From Frateuria_A yonginensis (lineage in GTDB: Bacteria; Pseudomonadota; Gammaproteobacteria; Xanthomonadales; Rhodanobacteraceae): DNA of 64,000 bases. Both the position numbers and the translations under genes were made by a program. The stretch spans positions 118,978-182,977 of the forward strand of contig NZ_JBBBNY010000005.1 in the NCBI RefSeq assembly GCF_037137055.1, read 5' to 3'. Shown piece after piece: positions 18,740-27,436 of the stretch. The notes under the pieces were generated by a model. The model worked only from the letters and a program-made list of their open reading frames with translations, was not told the DNA's origin and searched no databases. Each line of letters begins with the position of its first letter. Within the stretch, counting starts at the first letter, position 1.

Positions 18740-19807
18740 ATGCAGAACCCGTGGCCGCTGGATCCCGCCCGGATCCTCGAAGAGATCACCACCTTCCAGC
18801 GCAAGCTCGCGGCGGGCGCCGCGAACCTGCAGGGCCTGGCCGAACCCGGCTATGCCGAGACCCCGCGCGAGCTGATCTACCGCGAGGACAAGCTCACGCT
18901 CTGGCGCATGCGCGGCGAACACGCGCCGACCTCGAAGACACCGCTGCTGATCGTCTACGCCCTGGTCAACACGGTGTGGATGACCGACCTGCAAAGCGAC
19001 CGCTCGCTGGTGCGCAACCTGCTCGCGCAGGGCGAGGACGTCTACCTGATCGACTGGGGCTACCCGGACGGCGCCGACCGCTGGCTGACCCTGGAGGACT
19101 ACATCGACGGCTACCTCGATCGTTGCGTGGACGCCGTCCGCGCACGGGCGGGCGTGGCGGCCATCGACCTGCTCGGCATCTGCCAGGGCGGCGCGTTCTC
19201 GCTGTGCTACACGACGCTGCACGCGGCCAAGGTGCGCAACCTGGTCACCATGGTCACGCCGGTGGACTACCACACGCCCGACAACATGCTCTCGCACTGG
19301 GCGCGGAACATCGACGTGGACCTGTTCGTCGACACGCTCGGCAACGTCCCGGCGGCGCTGATGAACTGGGTCTATCTCACGCTCAAGCCGGTGCGCCTGC
19401 TGCAGCAGAAGTACGTCAATCTGGTCGAGATCCTGGACAACCCGCGGGAGCTCGAGAACTTCCTGCGCATGGAGCGCTGGATCTTCGATTCGCCGGACCA
19501 GGCCGGCGAGGCGTTCCGCGAATTCGTCAGGGATTTCTTCCAGGCCAACAAGCTGGTCAGGGGCGGCCTGACGATCGGCGGCAAGCCGGTGGAACTGGGA
19601 CGTATCACCCAGCCGGTCCTCAATATCTACGCCGAGCAGGACCACCTGGTTCCGCCCGATGCCTCCCGTGCGCTCGGCCACCACGTCGGCAGCGACGACT
19701 ACACCGAGCTGGCGTTCAAGGGTGGGCACATCGGCATCTACGTGTCCGGTCGCGCGCAGCGCGAAGTGCCGCCGGCGATCCACCGCTGGCTGCGCGAGCA
19801 CCCGTAG
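18740..19807 (+). CDS. phaC: Class III polyhydroxyalkanoate synthase catalytic subunit PhaC
   Basis: A 355-residue alpha/beta-hydrolase that polymerises (R)-3-hydroxyacyl-CoA into PHA granules, the length typical of class III enzymes (class I is near 590). The lipase-like box GICQGG holds the nucleophile Cys148. Asp301 (AEQDHLVPP) and His330 (FKGGHIG) complete the triad, in positions close to the Allochromatium vinosum enzyme. It starts nine bases after phaE with AGGAA upstream, so the two are co-transcribed. No phaA or phaB is in the window. Confidence 0.95.
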   Translation: MQNPWPLDPARILEEITTFQRKLAAGAANLQGLAEPGYAETPRELIYREDKLTLWRMRGEHAPTSKTPLLIVYALVNTVWMTDLQSDRSLVRNLLAQGEDVYLIDWGYPDGADRWLTLEDYIDGYLDRCVDAVRARAGVAAIDLLGICQGGAFSLCYTTLHAAKVRNLVTMVTPVDYHTPDNMLSHWARNIDVDLFVDTLGNVPAALMNWVYLTLKPVRLLQQKYVNLVEILDNPRELENFLRMERWIFDSPDQAGEAFREFVRDFFQANKLVRGGLTIGGKPVELGRITQPVLNIYAEQDHLVPPDASRALGHHVGSDDYTELAFKGGHIGIYVSGRAQREVPPAIHRWLREHP

Positions 19808-19820
19808 GCCGCCATGCCCA

Positions 19821-19900
19821 GGTGGGAGCGAGCTCGATCGCGAAGCTTGTCGCTTCCCGCACCTGCGAGGGAAGAGCTTCGCGAGCAAGCTCGCTCCTAC
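19821..19900. repeat. REP-type palindromic pair (copy 2)
   Basis: An inverted pair of the same unit as at 7656-7729: GGGAGCGAGCTCGATCGCG (19824-19842) and GCGAGCAAGCTCGCTCCTAC (19881-19900). It occupies half of the phaC-mtnA gap. Confidence 0.75.
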
Positions 19901-19970
19901 CGACGGTCCTCGCGTCCACGCCGCAGGCGGGCGCCGTGCTAGGCTCCGGTTTTTTTCAGACGTACCGCCG

Positions 19971-20999
19971 ATGAACGCCTCCACCGAAGCCTTCCGCGAG
20001 CACGACACCATCCGCGCCGTGCAGTGGCGCGGCGACCGCCTGTGCCTGCTCGACCAACGCCTGCTGCCGGCCGAGGAACGCTGGATCGAATGCCGCGACG
20101 CGGACCAGGTGACCCAGGCGATCCGCGACCTGGCGGTGCGCGGTGCGCCGGCGATCGGCATCGCCGCCGCATGGGGCGTGGTCCTGGCCGCGCAGCGGGG
20201 CGTGCCGATGGAGCCGGTGCTGGCGACGCTGCGTGCGGCCCGCCCGACGGCGGTGAACCTGATGTGGGCGCTGGACCGCATGAAGGCGCGCCTGGCTGCC
20301 GGCGCCGATGCCGCCGTCCTCGAGCGCGAGGCGCAGGCGATCCAGGACGAGGACCTGGCCGCCAACCGCCGCATGGGCGAGCTGGGTGCCGCGCTGATCG
20401 CGCCGGGTGCCGGCGTGCTCACCCATTGCAACACCGGCTCGCTGGCCACGGCCGGCTACGGCACGGCGCTCGGCGTGATCCGCGCCGGCGTGGCCGCCGG
20501 CCGCATCGACGAGGTGTTCGCCGGCGAGACGCGCCCGTGGCAGCAGGGCGCGCGGCTGACCATGTACGAGCTGGTGCGCGACGGCATCCCGGCGCACCTG
20601 ATCGCCGACTCGGCCGCCGCCCACCTGATGCGCTCGGGCCGGGTGCAGTGGGTCATCGTGGGGGCCGATCGCATCGCCGCCAACGGCGATACCGCCAACA
20701 AGATCGGCACCTACCAGCTGGCCATCGCCGCCCGCCACCACGGCGTGAAGTTCATGGTCGTGGCGCCGTCCTCCACCGTCGACATGGCCACGCCCGACGG
20801 CGAGGCGATCGAGATCGAGCTGCGCGACGCCACCGAACTCCTTGCCACCGGCGGACGCCGCACGGTGGTCGAGGGCGCGCAGGCCTGGAATCCCGTCTTC
20901 GACGTGACGCCGGCCGGGTTGATCGACGCCATCGTCACCGAGCGCGGCGTGATCGAGCGGCCGGGCCCGGTCGCGATGCAGGCGGTGTTCGGACGGTGA
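19971..20999 (+). CDS. mtnA: S-methyl-5-thioribose-1-phosphate isomerase
   Basis: A 342-residue MtnA, which converts methylthioribose-1-phosphate to methylthioribulose-1-phosphate in methionine salvage. Signatures are AVRGAPAIGIAAAWG (near residue 48), LTHCNTGSLATAGYGTALG with the catalytic cysteine and VGADRIAANGDTANKIGTY with the catalytic aspartate. The frame is open upstream into phaC, but ATG 19971 (MNASTEAFREHD) fits the family length. A weak extended -10 (TGCTAGGCT, 19937-19945) lies 25 bases ahead. No other salvage genes are nearby. It could also act on related sugar phosphates. Confidence 0.93.
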   Translation: MNASTEAFREHDTIRAVQWRGDRLCLLDQRLLPAEERWIECRDADQVTQAIRDLAVRGAPAIGIAAAWGVVLAAQRGVPMEPVLATLRAARPTAVNLMWALDRMKARLAAGADAAVLEREAQAIQDEDLAANRRMGELGAALIAPGAGVLTHCNTGSLATAGYGTALGVIRAGVAAGRIDEVFAGETRPWQQGARLTMYELVRDGIPAHLIADSAAAHLMRSGRVQWVIVGADRIAANGDTANKIGTYQLAIAARHHGVKFMVVAPSSTVDMATPDGEAIEIELRDATELLATGGRRTVVEGAQAWNPVFDVTPAGLIDAIVTERGVIERPGPVAMQAVFGR

Positions 21000-21406
21000 G
21001 GCTGCGGCGCGAGGCCGCGCTGTTCGCCGTCGGCGGGCTGATCGGCCTGGCGGTCGATGCCGCAGTGGTGCAGGCGCTGGTCAGCGGCGCGCGGTGGAAC
21101 CCCTACCTGGCACGCGTGCTCTCCTTCCTGCTCGCCGCCACGGTGACCTGGTGGTGGAACCGCCGACGGACCTTCGCCCACCGCGACAGCGGACGCTCGG
21201 CACCGGCCGAATGGCTGCACTGGCTGGCGCTGATGGCCGGCGGCGCGGCGGTGAACTACACCGTGTACGTGGCGCTGCTGGTGCAGTTTCCCCTGCTGCA
21301 CCGCTGGCCGGCCGCAGCCGCCGCGGCCGGTTCGGCGGTCGCGGCGCTGGTCAATTTTTCGGCAGCGCGCGGCGTGCTTTTCCGCCGCGCCAAAACCACG
21401 ATGTAA
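20996..21406 (+). CDS. GtrA-like small membrane protein
   Basis: A 136-residue protein with four predicted membrane helices and the GtrA-family pattern: an FAVGGLIGLAVDAAVVQAL first helix, the WWWNRRRTFAHR motif near residue 60 and the C-terminal NFSAARGVLFR. Family members are thought to move lipid-linked sugars across the membrane. The GTG start overlaps the mtnA stop by two bases, so the two are co-translated, although no functional link is apparent. No glycosyltransferase is adjacent, so the substrate is unknown. Confidence 0.85.
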   Translation: MRLRREAALFAVGGLIGLAVDAAVVQALVSGARWNPYLARVLSFLLAATVTWWWNRRRTFAHRDSGRSAPAEWLHWLALMAGGAAVNYTVYVALLVQFPLLHRWPAAAAAAGSAVAALVNFSAARGVLFRRAKTTM

Positions 21407-21452
21407 GCCATTGATTCGGAAGCCATAAATACGGGCTTTCCGGGCGCGTTCG

Positions 21453-21523
21453 TGGTACACTTTCACGGTTTCTTGCGGGCCGCGCAAACGCGCGCATCGA
21501 GCAGGTGCGCGCACGGCCTTTTT
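21453..21523 (+). promoter_or_regulatory. gyrA promoter (extended -10) and leader hairpin
   Basis: An extended -10, TGGTACACT (21453-21461), with no good -35, precedes gyrA by about 95 bases. In the transcript, GCGCGCA (21490-21496) pairs with TGCGCGC (21506-21512) over a nine-base loop, and a T5 run follows at 21519-21523. The structure resembles a leader terminator but the T run is seven bases away from the stem. Confidence 0.45.
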
Positions 21524-21556
21524 CGTTCCAGGGATACCGATCGGGAAGCCTGATTC

Positions 21557-24148
21557 ATGGCAGAACTCGCCAAAGAGATCATCCGCGTCAACATCGAAGA
21601 CGAGATGCGCCAGAGCTACCTCGATTACGCCATGAGCGTGATCGTAGGGCGCGCCTTGCCGGATGCGCGCGACGGTTTGAAGCCGGTGCACCGGCGCGTA
21701 CTGTACGCGATGAACGAACTGGGCAATGCCTGGAACAAGCCGTACAAGAAGTCGGCCCGCGTGGTCGGTGACGTGATCGGTAAGTACCACCCGCACGGTG
21801 ATGCGTCGGTGTACGACGCGATCGTGCGCATGGCCCAGCCGTTCTCGCTGCGCTACCTGCTGGTCGACGGCCAGGGCAACTTCGGCTCGGTCGACGGCGA
21901 CAACGCCGCGGCCATGCGATACACCGAGGTGCGCATGTCGCGCCTCACGCACGAGCTGCTGGCGGACATCGACAAGGAAACGGTCGACTTCGGGCCGAAC
22001 TACGACGAGTCCGAGCAGGAGCCGCTGGTCCTGCCCACGCGCGTGCCGAACCTGCTGATCAACGGCTCGGCCGGCATCGCGGTCGGCATGGCCACCAACG
22101 TGCCGCCCCACAACCTCAACGAGGTGATCGCGGCGACCATCGCGCTGATCGACGAGCCGTCGCTGTCGGTCGACGAGCTGATGCAGCACATCCCCGGGCC
22201 GGACTTCCCGACTGCCGGCATCATCAACGGCGCCGCCGGCATCGTCGAGGCCTACCGCACCGGTCGCGGCCGTATCCTGGTGCGCGCGCGCACCGAGATC
22301 GAGACCGAGGCCAACGGCCGCGAGACGATCATCGTCCACGAGCTGCCGTACCAGGTGAACAAGGCGCGGCTGATCGAGAAGATCGCCGAGCTGGTCAAGG
22401 AAAAGAAGATCGAGGGCATCAGCGAGCTGCGCGACGAATCCGACAAGGACGGCATGCGCATCGTGATCGAGGTGCGCCGCGACGCCATGGCCGACGTGGT
22501 GCTCAACAACCTGTTCCTGCAGACGCAGCTGCAGGTCACCTTCGGCATCAACATGGTCGCGCTGCTGGATGGCCAGCCGCGCCTGCTGAACCTCAAGGAG
22601 ATCCTCGAGGCCTTCATCCGCCACCGCCGCGAGGTGGTGACCCGCCGCACCATTTTCGAACTGCGCAAGGCGCGCGCCCGCGCCCACATCCTGGAAGGCC
22701 TCACCGTCGCGCTGGCCAACATCGACGAGATGATCGAGCTGATCCGCAGCTCCGCCTCGCCCGCCGAGGCACGCGAGCGCATGCTGGCGCGCAAGTGGCA
22801 GCCCGGCATGGTCAGCACGCTGCTGGCCGCCGCCGGTGCCGACGCCTCGCGGCCGGAGGACATGGACCCGCGCGACGGCCTCAAGAGCGACGGCTATCAG
22901 CTCTCCGAGGTGCAGGCGCAGGAAATCCTGGCGATGCGCCTGCACCGCCTGACCGGCCTGGAGCAGGAGAAGCTTTCCGACGAGTACCGGCAGATCCTCG
23001 ACACCATCCGCGGCCTGATCGAGATTCTCGAGAACCCGGAGGTGCTGCTCAAGGTGATCCGCGAGGAGCTGGAGGTCATCAAGGCCGAGTACGGCGACGC
23101 GCGTCGCACCGAGATCCAGCATTCGATGGAGGACCTCAACGTCCTCGACCTGATCGCGCCGGAGGACGTGGTCGTCACGTTGTCGCACGCCGGCTACATC
23201 AAGCGCCAGCCGGCGAGCACCTACCGTGCGCAGCGGCGCGGCGGCAAGGGGCGCTCGGCCTCGGCACTGAAGGACGAGGATTTCGTCGAGCAGCTGTGGG
23301 TGGTCAACACCCACGACACGCTGCTGACCTTCACCAGTACCGGCCGCGTCTACTGGCTCAAGGTCTACCAGATGCCGGAGGCCGGTCCCGGCGCGCGCGG
23401 CAAGCCGATCGTCAACCTGCTGCCGCTGGCCGAAGGCGAGAAGGTGCAGGCGGTGCTGCCGGTGCGCGAGTACGACGGTGACCGCTACGTGTTCTTCGCC
23501 ACGCGCTGCGGCACGGTGAAGAAGACGCCGCTGACCGAGTTTGCCTTCCAGCTGCAGCGCGGCAAGATCGCGATCAACCTGGAGGACGGCGACGCGCTGG
23601 TCGGCGTCGCGCTCACCGACGGCAACAGCGACGTGCTGCTGTTCGCCTCCAACGGCAAGGCGGTGCGCTTCGACGAGAGCGAGGTGCGCTCGATGGGCCG
23701 CACCGCCACCGGCGTGCGCGGCATGCGGCTGGCCGACGGGGCCGAGGTGGTCTCCATGATCGTCGCCGCCGAGGGCGACATCCTCACCGCGACCGCGCGC
23801 GGCTACGGCAAGCGCACGGTGCTGGAGGAGTTCCCCAAGAAGGGCCGAGGCACCCAGGGCGTGATCGGCATCCAGTGCTCCGAGCGCAACGGTCCGCTGG
23901 TCGCCGCGGTGCAGGTCACCGAGGCGCACGAGCTGATGCTGATCTCCAACCAGGGCACGCTGGTGCGCACCCGCGTCGCCGAGGTGTCGCAGCTGGGTCG
24001 CAACACCCAGGGCGTGACCCTGATCCGCCTGCCCGCCGACGAGACGCTGGTCAGCGTGGTGCGGCTGGACGCGGAGGAGGGCAACGGCGAGGAGGCCGAG
24101 GCTGCCGACGGCACCGCGCCGGACGCGAGCGAGGCTGGCGCGGCCTGA
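21557..24148 (+). CDS. gyrA: DNA gyrase subunit A
   Basis: An 863-residue GyrA. N-terminal numbering aligns with E. coli without gaps, so the catalytic tyrosine is Tyr122 (AAAMRYTEVR). The C-terminal beta-pinwheel carries the GyrA box QRRGGKG (near residue 558), needed for negative supercoiling. In the quinolone-resistance region the sequence is HPHGDASVYD: position 83 is Ala, with Ser at 84 and Asp at 87. E. coli has Ser83-Ala84. The acidic C-terminus is normal. It is monocistronic, with its own promoter and a strong terminator. Confidence 0.98.
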   Translation: MAELAKEIIRVNIEDEMRQSYLDYAMSVIVGRALPDARDGLKPVHRRVLYAMNELGNAWNKPYKKSARVVGDVIGKYHPHGDASVYDAIVRMAQPFSLRYLLVDGQGNFGSVDGDNAAAMRYTEVRMSRLTHELLADIDKETVDFGPNYDESEQEPLVLPTRVPNLLINGSAGIAVGMATNVPPHNLNEVIAATIALIDEPSLSVDELMQHIPGPDFPTAGIINGAAGIVEAYRTGRGRILVRARTEIETEANGRETIIVHELPYQVNKARLIEKIAELVKEKKIEGISELRDESDKDGMRIVIEVRRDAMADVVLNNLFLQTQLQVTFGINMVALLDGQPRLLNLKEILEAFIRHRREVVTRRTIFELRKARARAHILEGLTVALANIDEMIELIRSSASPAEARERMLARKWQPGMVSTLLAAAGADASRPEDMDPRDGLKSDGYQLSEVQAQEILAMRLHRLTGLEQEKLSDEYRQILDTIRGLIEILENPEVLLKVIREELEVIKAEYGDARRTEIQHSMEDLNVLDLIAPEDVVVTLSHAGYIKRQPASTYRAQRRGGKGRSASALKDEDFVEQLWVVNTHDTLLTFTSTGRVYWLKVYQMPEAGPGARGKPIVNLLPLAEGEKVQAVLPVREYDGDRYVFFATRCGTVKKTPLTEFAFQLQRGKIAINLEDGDALVGVALTDGNSDVLLFASNGKAVRFDESEVRSMGRTATGVRGMRLADGAEVVSMIVAAEGDILTATARGYGKRTVLEEFPKKGRGTQGVIGIQCSERNGPLVAAVQVTEAHELMLISNQGTLVRTRVAEVSQLGRNTQGVTLIRLPADETLVSVVRLDAEEGNGEEAEAADGTAPDASEAGAA

Positions 24149-24168
24149 TTCCCGACCGGCGCGTCGAG

Positions 24169-24200
24169 AAAGCCCCGGCCAGCGCCGGGGCTTTTCTTTT
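24169..24200 (+). terminator. Intrinsic terminator of gyrA
   Basis: An eleven-pair stem, AAAGCCCCGGC (24169-24179) / GCCGGGGCTTT (24184-24194), with loop CAGC and a T-rich tail. It lies between gyrA and the convergent DoxX gene; the A-rich left arm could also serve the opposite strand. Confidence 0.85.
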
Positions 24201-24221
24201 TCTGGCGCGCCGGAGGGCGGA

Positions 24222-24635
24222 TCACCTGCGGTCGAGCGAATACCTGCCCGGACCGGTCACGCACAACAGCAGCAGGCCGCCGATGATCGAGACGTTCTTG
24301 TAGAAGTTGGTCATGTTGGCCATCCGCTCGCCCCCGGCCATGGTCCAGAAGTGGTGGCCGATCAGCGCCGTGCCGAGCGTGTACAGGGCCAGCAGCAGGG
24401 CGAGCGGGCGTGTCCAGAAGCCGAGCACGATCGCCAGGCCCACGAAGAACTCCATCAGGATCACCACGGCCGCCGCGAGCGTGGGGAGCGGCAGGCCTTC
24501 GGCGGCCATGTAACCCACCGTGCCGGGAAAATCGGTCAGTTTGCTCCAGCCGAACAGTACGAACAGCAGCACCAGCAGGACCCGCGCCACGAGCAGCAGC
24601 TCGTTCACCACCTTGTCGAACAGGGTATATCGCAT
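24222..24635 (-). CDS. DoxX family membrane protein
   Basis: A 137-residue protein with four membrane helices and the DoxX pattern: LLVARVLLVLLFVLFGWSKL at the N-terminus, a central LMEFFVGLAIVLGF helix and GHHFWTM. DoxX-like proteins are often linked to quinone or thiol redox and oxidative stress, but this family is diverse and no specific function is claimed. ATG 24635 is chosen because AGGAGG stands directly upstream. The frame extends further but without such a site. Its neighbour is a peroxiredoxin on the same strand, 112 bases away. Confidence 0.85.
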   Translation of the reverse strand: MRYTLFDKVVNELLLVARVLLVLLFVLFGWSKLTDFPGTVGYMAAEGLPLPTLAAAVVILMEFFVGLAIVLGFWTRPLALLLALYTLGTALIGHHFWTMAGGERMANMTNFYKNVSIIGGLLLLCVTGPGRYSLDRR

Positions 24636-24747
24636 GGCAGCCTCCTTATCGGGGGCATCGCGGCAGAGAGCCTCGGGGCCGTGCCCCCGGGGCTGCATGC
24701 TAGGGCTTCCGGCCGCGACCCGCGCGGGAAGGAAGCAAGCCGGGATC

Positions 24748-25266
24748 TCAGCCGGCGGCCGCGGGGGCGCCGGTTTCCCGTGCCTGCAGGGCCTGCAGCA
24801 TCGATTCGGCGGTGGAGACGCGGAATTCGCCCGGGGCCTCCACGTGCAGCTGACGCACCACCCCGTCCTCCGCGTACAGCGCGAAACGACGGGCGCGCAA
24901 CCCCATGCCATAGGCGCTGCCGTCGAACTCCAGGCCCAGCGCCCGGGTGAAGCCGGCGTTGCCGTCGGCCAGCATCTTCAGGCCTGCGGGCACCTGCTGG
25001 GCGATCGCCCAGGCCTGCATCACGTAGGCATCGTTCACCGCCAGGCACATCACCTCGACGCCGTGCTCGCGGAAGTCCCGGAAATGCTTGACGTAGCCGG
25101 GCAGGTGGCGGTCCGAGCAGGTCGGGGTGAAGGCACCGGGGACGGCGAACAGCACCACCCGGTGGCCGGCAAAGAGGCTGGCGGTGCGAACGCGCCGGAT
25201 CTCCGAGGCGCCTTCGATGACGGCGACCTCGACGTCGGGCAGGGGCTGGCCGATCTGGATGCTCAT
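24748..25266 (-). CDS. Peroxiredoxin, Prx5-like
   Basis: A 172-residue thioredoxin-fold peroxidase with the motif PGAFTPTCSDRHLPGY, in which the cysteine (about residue 50) is the peroxidatic residue. A second Cys lies in EVMCLAVND. The arrangement fits the Prx5/redoxin group that reduces organic hydroperoxides with thioredoxin or glutaredoxin. The C-terminal tail is Ala-rich. It is divergent from the Hsp20 gene across 134 bases and followed by the DoxX gene, so a shared oxidative-stress role is plausible. Confidence 0.92.
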   Translation of the reverse strand: MSIQIGQPLPDVEVAVIEGASEIRRVRTASLFAGHRVVLFAVPGAFTPTCSDRHLPGYVKHFRDFREHGVEVMCLAVNDAYVMQAWAIAQQVPAGLKMLADGNAGFTRALGLEFDGSAYGMGLRARRFALYAEDGVVRQLHVEAPGEFRVSTAESMLQALQARETGAPAAAG

Positions 25267-25323
25267 GGGGCTCGTCCTTGGTGAGGGGAGGGCATCCTAA
25301 ACCCGCTGCGGCATCGCTGTCGC

Positions 25324-25350
25324 CTTGAATCTCGGGTGTCCGTACCTACT
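25324..25350 (+). promoter_or_regulatory. Possible heat-shock (sigma-32) promoter of the Hsp20 gene
   Basis: CTTGAAT (25324-25330) matches the sigma-32 -35 consensus CTTGAAA in six of seven bases. The expected -10 (CCCCATNT) is only poorly represented by the CGTACCTACT stretch that follows. It is suggested mainly by the product downstream. Confidence 0.3.
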
Positions 25351-25400
25351 TCAGCAGCAAGCGGAGCCTGCCGCGACCCTTTCGGAGGAGGAGGACAGCC

Positions 25401-25904
25401 ATGAGTTCGAACCGCAACCCGATGTGGAACGCCGCCAATGCGTTTCCCGAGGAGATCCGCCACGTCTTCGACCGCTTCTTCCAGCAGGACGAGGCCGATG
25501 CCTCCAACGTCGTCACCAGCCAGTGGGCGCCGCGGGTGGATATCAAGGAAGAGGACAAGCGCTTCGTGATCTTCGTGGACGTGCCCGGCGTCGACCCGGC
25601 CAACATCGAAGTGAGCATGGAAAAGGGCATCCTCACCATCAAGGGCGAGCGCACCATGGAAAACCGCGAGCAGAACGGCCGCTTCACGCGGATCGAGCGC
25701 TCCCATGGCACGTTCCACCGCCGCTTCGCCCTGCCGGACAGCGCCGACCCGGACGGCGTGACCGCGGTCGGCCGCCACGGCGTGCTCGAGATCGTCATTC
25801 CCAAGCGCGCGGAAACCACGCCACGGCGCATCTCGATCTCCACCGACCACGGCACGGGCGGCGGCTCGACCGGCACCGGCGGCAACCCGACCACCAGCCA
25901 CTGA
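25401..25904 (+). CDS. Small heat-shock protein, Hsp20/alpha-crystallin family
   Basis: A 167-residue holdase chaperone. The alpha-crystallin domain spans about residues 43-140 (APRVDIKEEDKRFVIFVDVP to GVLEIVIPKR), with the conserved G-V-L motif near its end. The C-terminus is a Gly/Ser/Thr-rich flexible tail. A very strong ribosome binding site, GGAGGAGGAGG, precedes the ATG. It is followed by the co-oriented cbpA-like co-chaperone, so this looks like a small proteostasis cluster. Confidence 0.94.
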   Translation: MSSNRNPMWNAANAFPEEIRHVFDRFFQQDEADASNVVTSQWAPRVDIKEEDKRFVIFVDVPGVDPANIEVSMEKGILTIKGERTMENREQNGRFTRIERSHGTFHRRFALPDSADPDGVTAVGRHGVLEIVIPKRAETTPRRISISTDHGTGGGSTGTGGNPTTSH

Positions 25905-25989
25905 GTCTGCGTCGCGGCTCGTCCCGGGCGGCCTGCGGCGCTGATCCGCCGCGGGCCGCCCGTCCGTGCAGTGTTGCCGAGGAAGGGCA

Positions 25990-26886
25990 GTGGAATTCAA
26001 AGACTATTACGACATCCTCGGGGTGAGGCCCGACGCCAGCGAGGCCGAGATCAAGGCCGCCTATCGCAAGCTGGCGCGGCAGTACCACCCCGACAAGAAC
26101 AAGGAAGCGGGCGCCGAGGAGCGCTTCAAGGCAATCAACGAGGCCAACGAGGTGTTGCGCGACCCGGAGAAGCGCCGCGCCTACGACCAGCTGCGCGCGG
26201 GCGGCTACCGCGGCGGCGAACAGTTCCGTCCGCCGCCGGGCTGGGGCCAGGGCGGCGGCTTCGATTTCGGCGACGTCGGCGACGGCGATTTCAGCGATTT
26301 CTTCGAGAGCCTGTTCGGCCGTGCGGCCGGCGGCCACCGCGGGCCGCGGCCGCGTCGCGGGCGCGACGTGCAGGCACAGGTGCAGATCGACCTGCAGACC
26401 GCGTTCGAGGGCGGACGCACGCGCCTGGCCCTGCACGACAGCAGCGGTCACGAACGCGTGCTGGAGGTGAAGATCCCGGCCGGCATCCTCTCCGGGCAGG
26501 TGATCCGCCTGGCCGGGCAGGGGCAGGCGGGCGTGGCCGGCGGGCCCGGCGGCGACCTGCTGCTCGAGGTGACCATCCGCGAGGACCCGCGGTTCAAGCT
26601 GGAAGGCCGCAACGTGCTGCACGTGCTGCCGCTGGCGCCCTGGGAGGCGGCGCTGGGCGCGACCGTGCCGGTGCCGACCCTGGCCGGCACGGTGGACATG
26701 CGCATCCCGCCCGGCTCGCAGTCGGGGCGCAAGCTGCGGCTCAAGGGACGGGGGTTGCCCGGAAACCCGGCAGGCGACCAGCTGGTGGAACTGTCGATCC
26801 GCACCCCGGCCGCGGAAAACGAGGCGCAACGCGAGGCCTATCAGGCGCTGCGCGGGCAGTTCGAAGGGTACGACCCGCGCGCCTGA
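25990..26886 (+). CDS. cbpA: Curved DNA-binding protein CbpA-like DnaJ co-chaperone
   Basis: A 298-residue type II J-protein. The J domain (residues 2-66) contains the HPD motif at 33-35. A Gly/Phe-rich linker follows (GYRGGEQFRPPPGWGQGGGF), then two C-terminal substrate-binding domains (about 120-290) without a zinc-finger region, which separates it from DnaJ. GTG 25990 is chosen because EFKDYYDILGV aligns with the CbpA N-terminus and GGAAGG stands just upstream. It stimulates DnaK ATPase and may bind DNA. No cbpM modulator gene follows. Confidence 0.92.
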   Translation: MEFKDYYDILGVRPDASEAEIKAAYRKLARQYHPDKNKEAGAEERFKAINEANEVLRDPEKRRAYDQLRAGGYRGGEQFRPPPGWGQGGGFDFGDVGDGDFSDFFESLFGRAAGGHRGPRPRRGRDVQAQVQIDLQTAFEGGRTRLALHDSSGHERVLEVKIPAGILSGQVIRLAGQGQAGVAGGPGGDLLLEVTIREDPRFKLEGRNVLHVLPLAPWEAALGATVPVPTLAGTVDMRIPPGSQSGRKLRLKGRGLPGNPAGDQLVELSIRTPAAENEAQREAYQALRGQFEGYDPRA

Positions 26887-26968
26887 GCGGGTCTGGGCAG
26901 GTCTCGCGAGGGGGAGCTCGGGCGGGTGAGGCCGGAGGCGCGTGCTCGCCGGGGATGCCCGCCGCCGA

Positions 26969-26989
26969 CCCTCTCCACGCGGGAGAGGG
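26969..26989. repeat. CCCTCTCC-type hairpin (copy 3)
   Basis: CCCTCTCC (26969-26976) pairs with GGAGAGGG (26982-26989) across a five-base loop. It has the same core as the elements after infB and pnp and lies between convergent cbpA and the receiver gene, where it can act as a transcript end for either. Confidence 0.55.
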
Positions 26990-27001
26990 CTTCGATGCAG
27001 C

Positions 27002-27367
27002 TCAGGCCGGCAGCAGCGGCTTGATCGTGGCGACCAGTTCGTCTTCCTTGATCGGCTTGGTGACGTAGGCCTTGGCGCCCTGGCGCATGCCCCAGACGCG
27101 ATCGGTCTCCTGGTCCTTGGTGGTGACCAGCACCACGGGGATGTGCGCGGTGTCCGGGTCCTTGCTGATGATGCGGGTGGCCTGGAAGCCGTTGAGGTTG
27201 GGCATCACCACGTCCATGAGGATCAGGTCGGGACGTTCGCGCTTGGCAGCCTCGACGCCGGCGGCGCCGTCTTCGGCCGTCAGCGATTCATGGCCGAGTT
27301 TCTCGACGATGCGCTTGAGGCCCAGTAGCTGCGACGGGGAATCGTCGACGATCAGGATTCGTGCCAT
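27002..27367 (-). CDS. Single-domain response regulator, PilH-like
   Basis: A 121-residue stand-alone receiver domain. The phospho-acceptor is Asp52 (LILMDVVMP), with the acidic pair Asp8-Asp9 and the lysine of VTKPI near residue 104. The sequence NGFQATR and VLVTTKDQETDRVWGMRQGA resembles PilH of the Pil-Chp twitching-motility pathway. No pil or chp genes are nearby, so the partner kinase must be elsewhere and the PilH assignment is by similarity only. Confidence 0.88.
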   Translation of the reverse strand: MARILIVDDSPSQLLGLKRIVEKLGHESLTAEDGAAGVEAAKRERPDLILMDVVMPNLNGFQATRIISKDPDTAHIPVVLVTTKDQETDRVWGMRQGAKAYVTKPIKEDELVATIKPLLPA

Positions 27368-27436
27368 GAGGTTGGGGGTTCCCTAGTAGTTGTCGTGGAT
27401 TCTATGCCGCGCGGGAGGCGCTTCCAAGCGCAGGCT

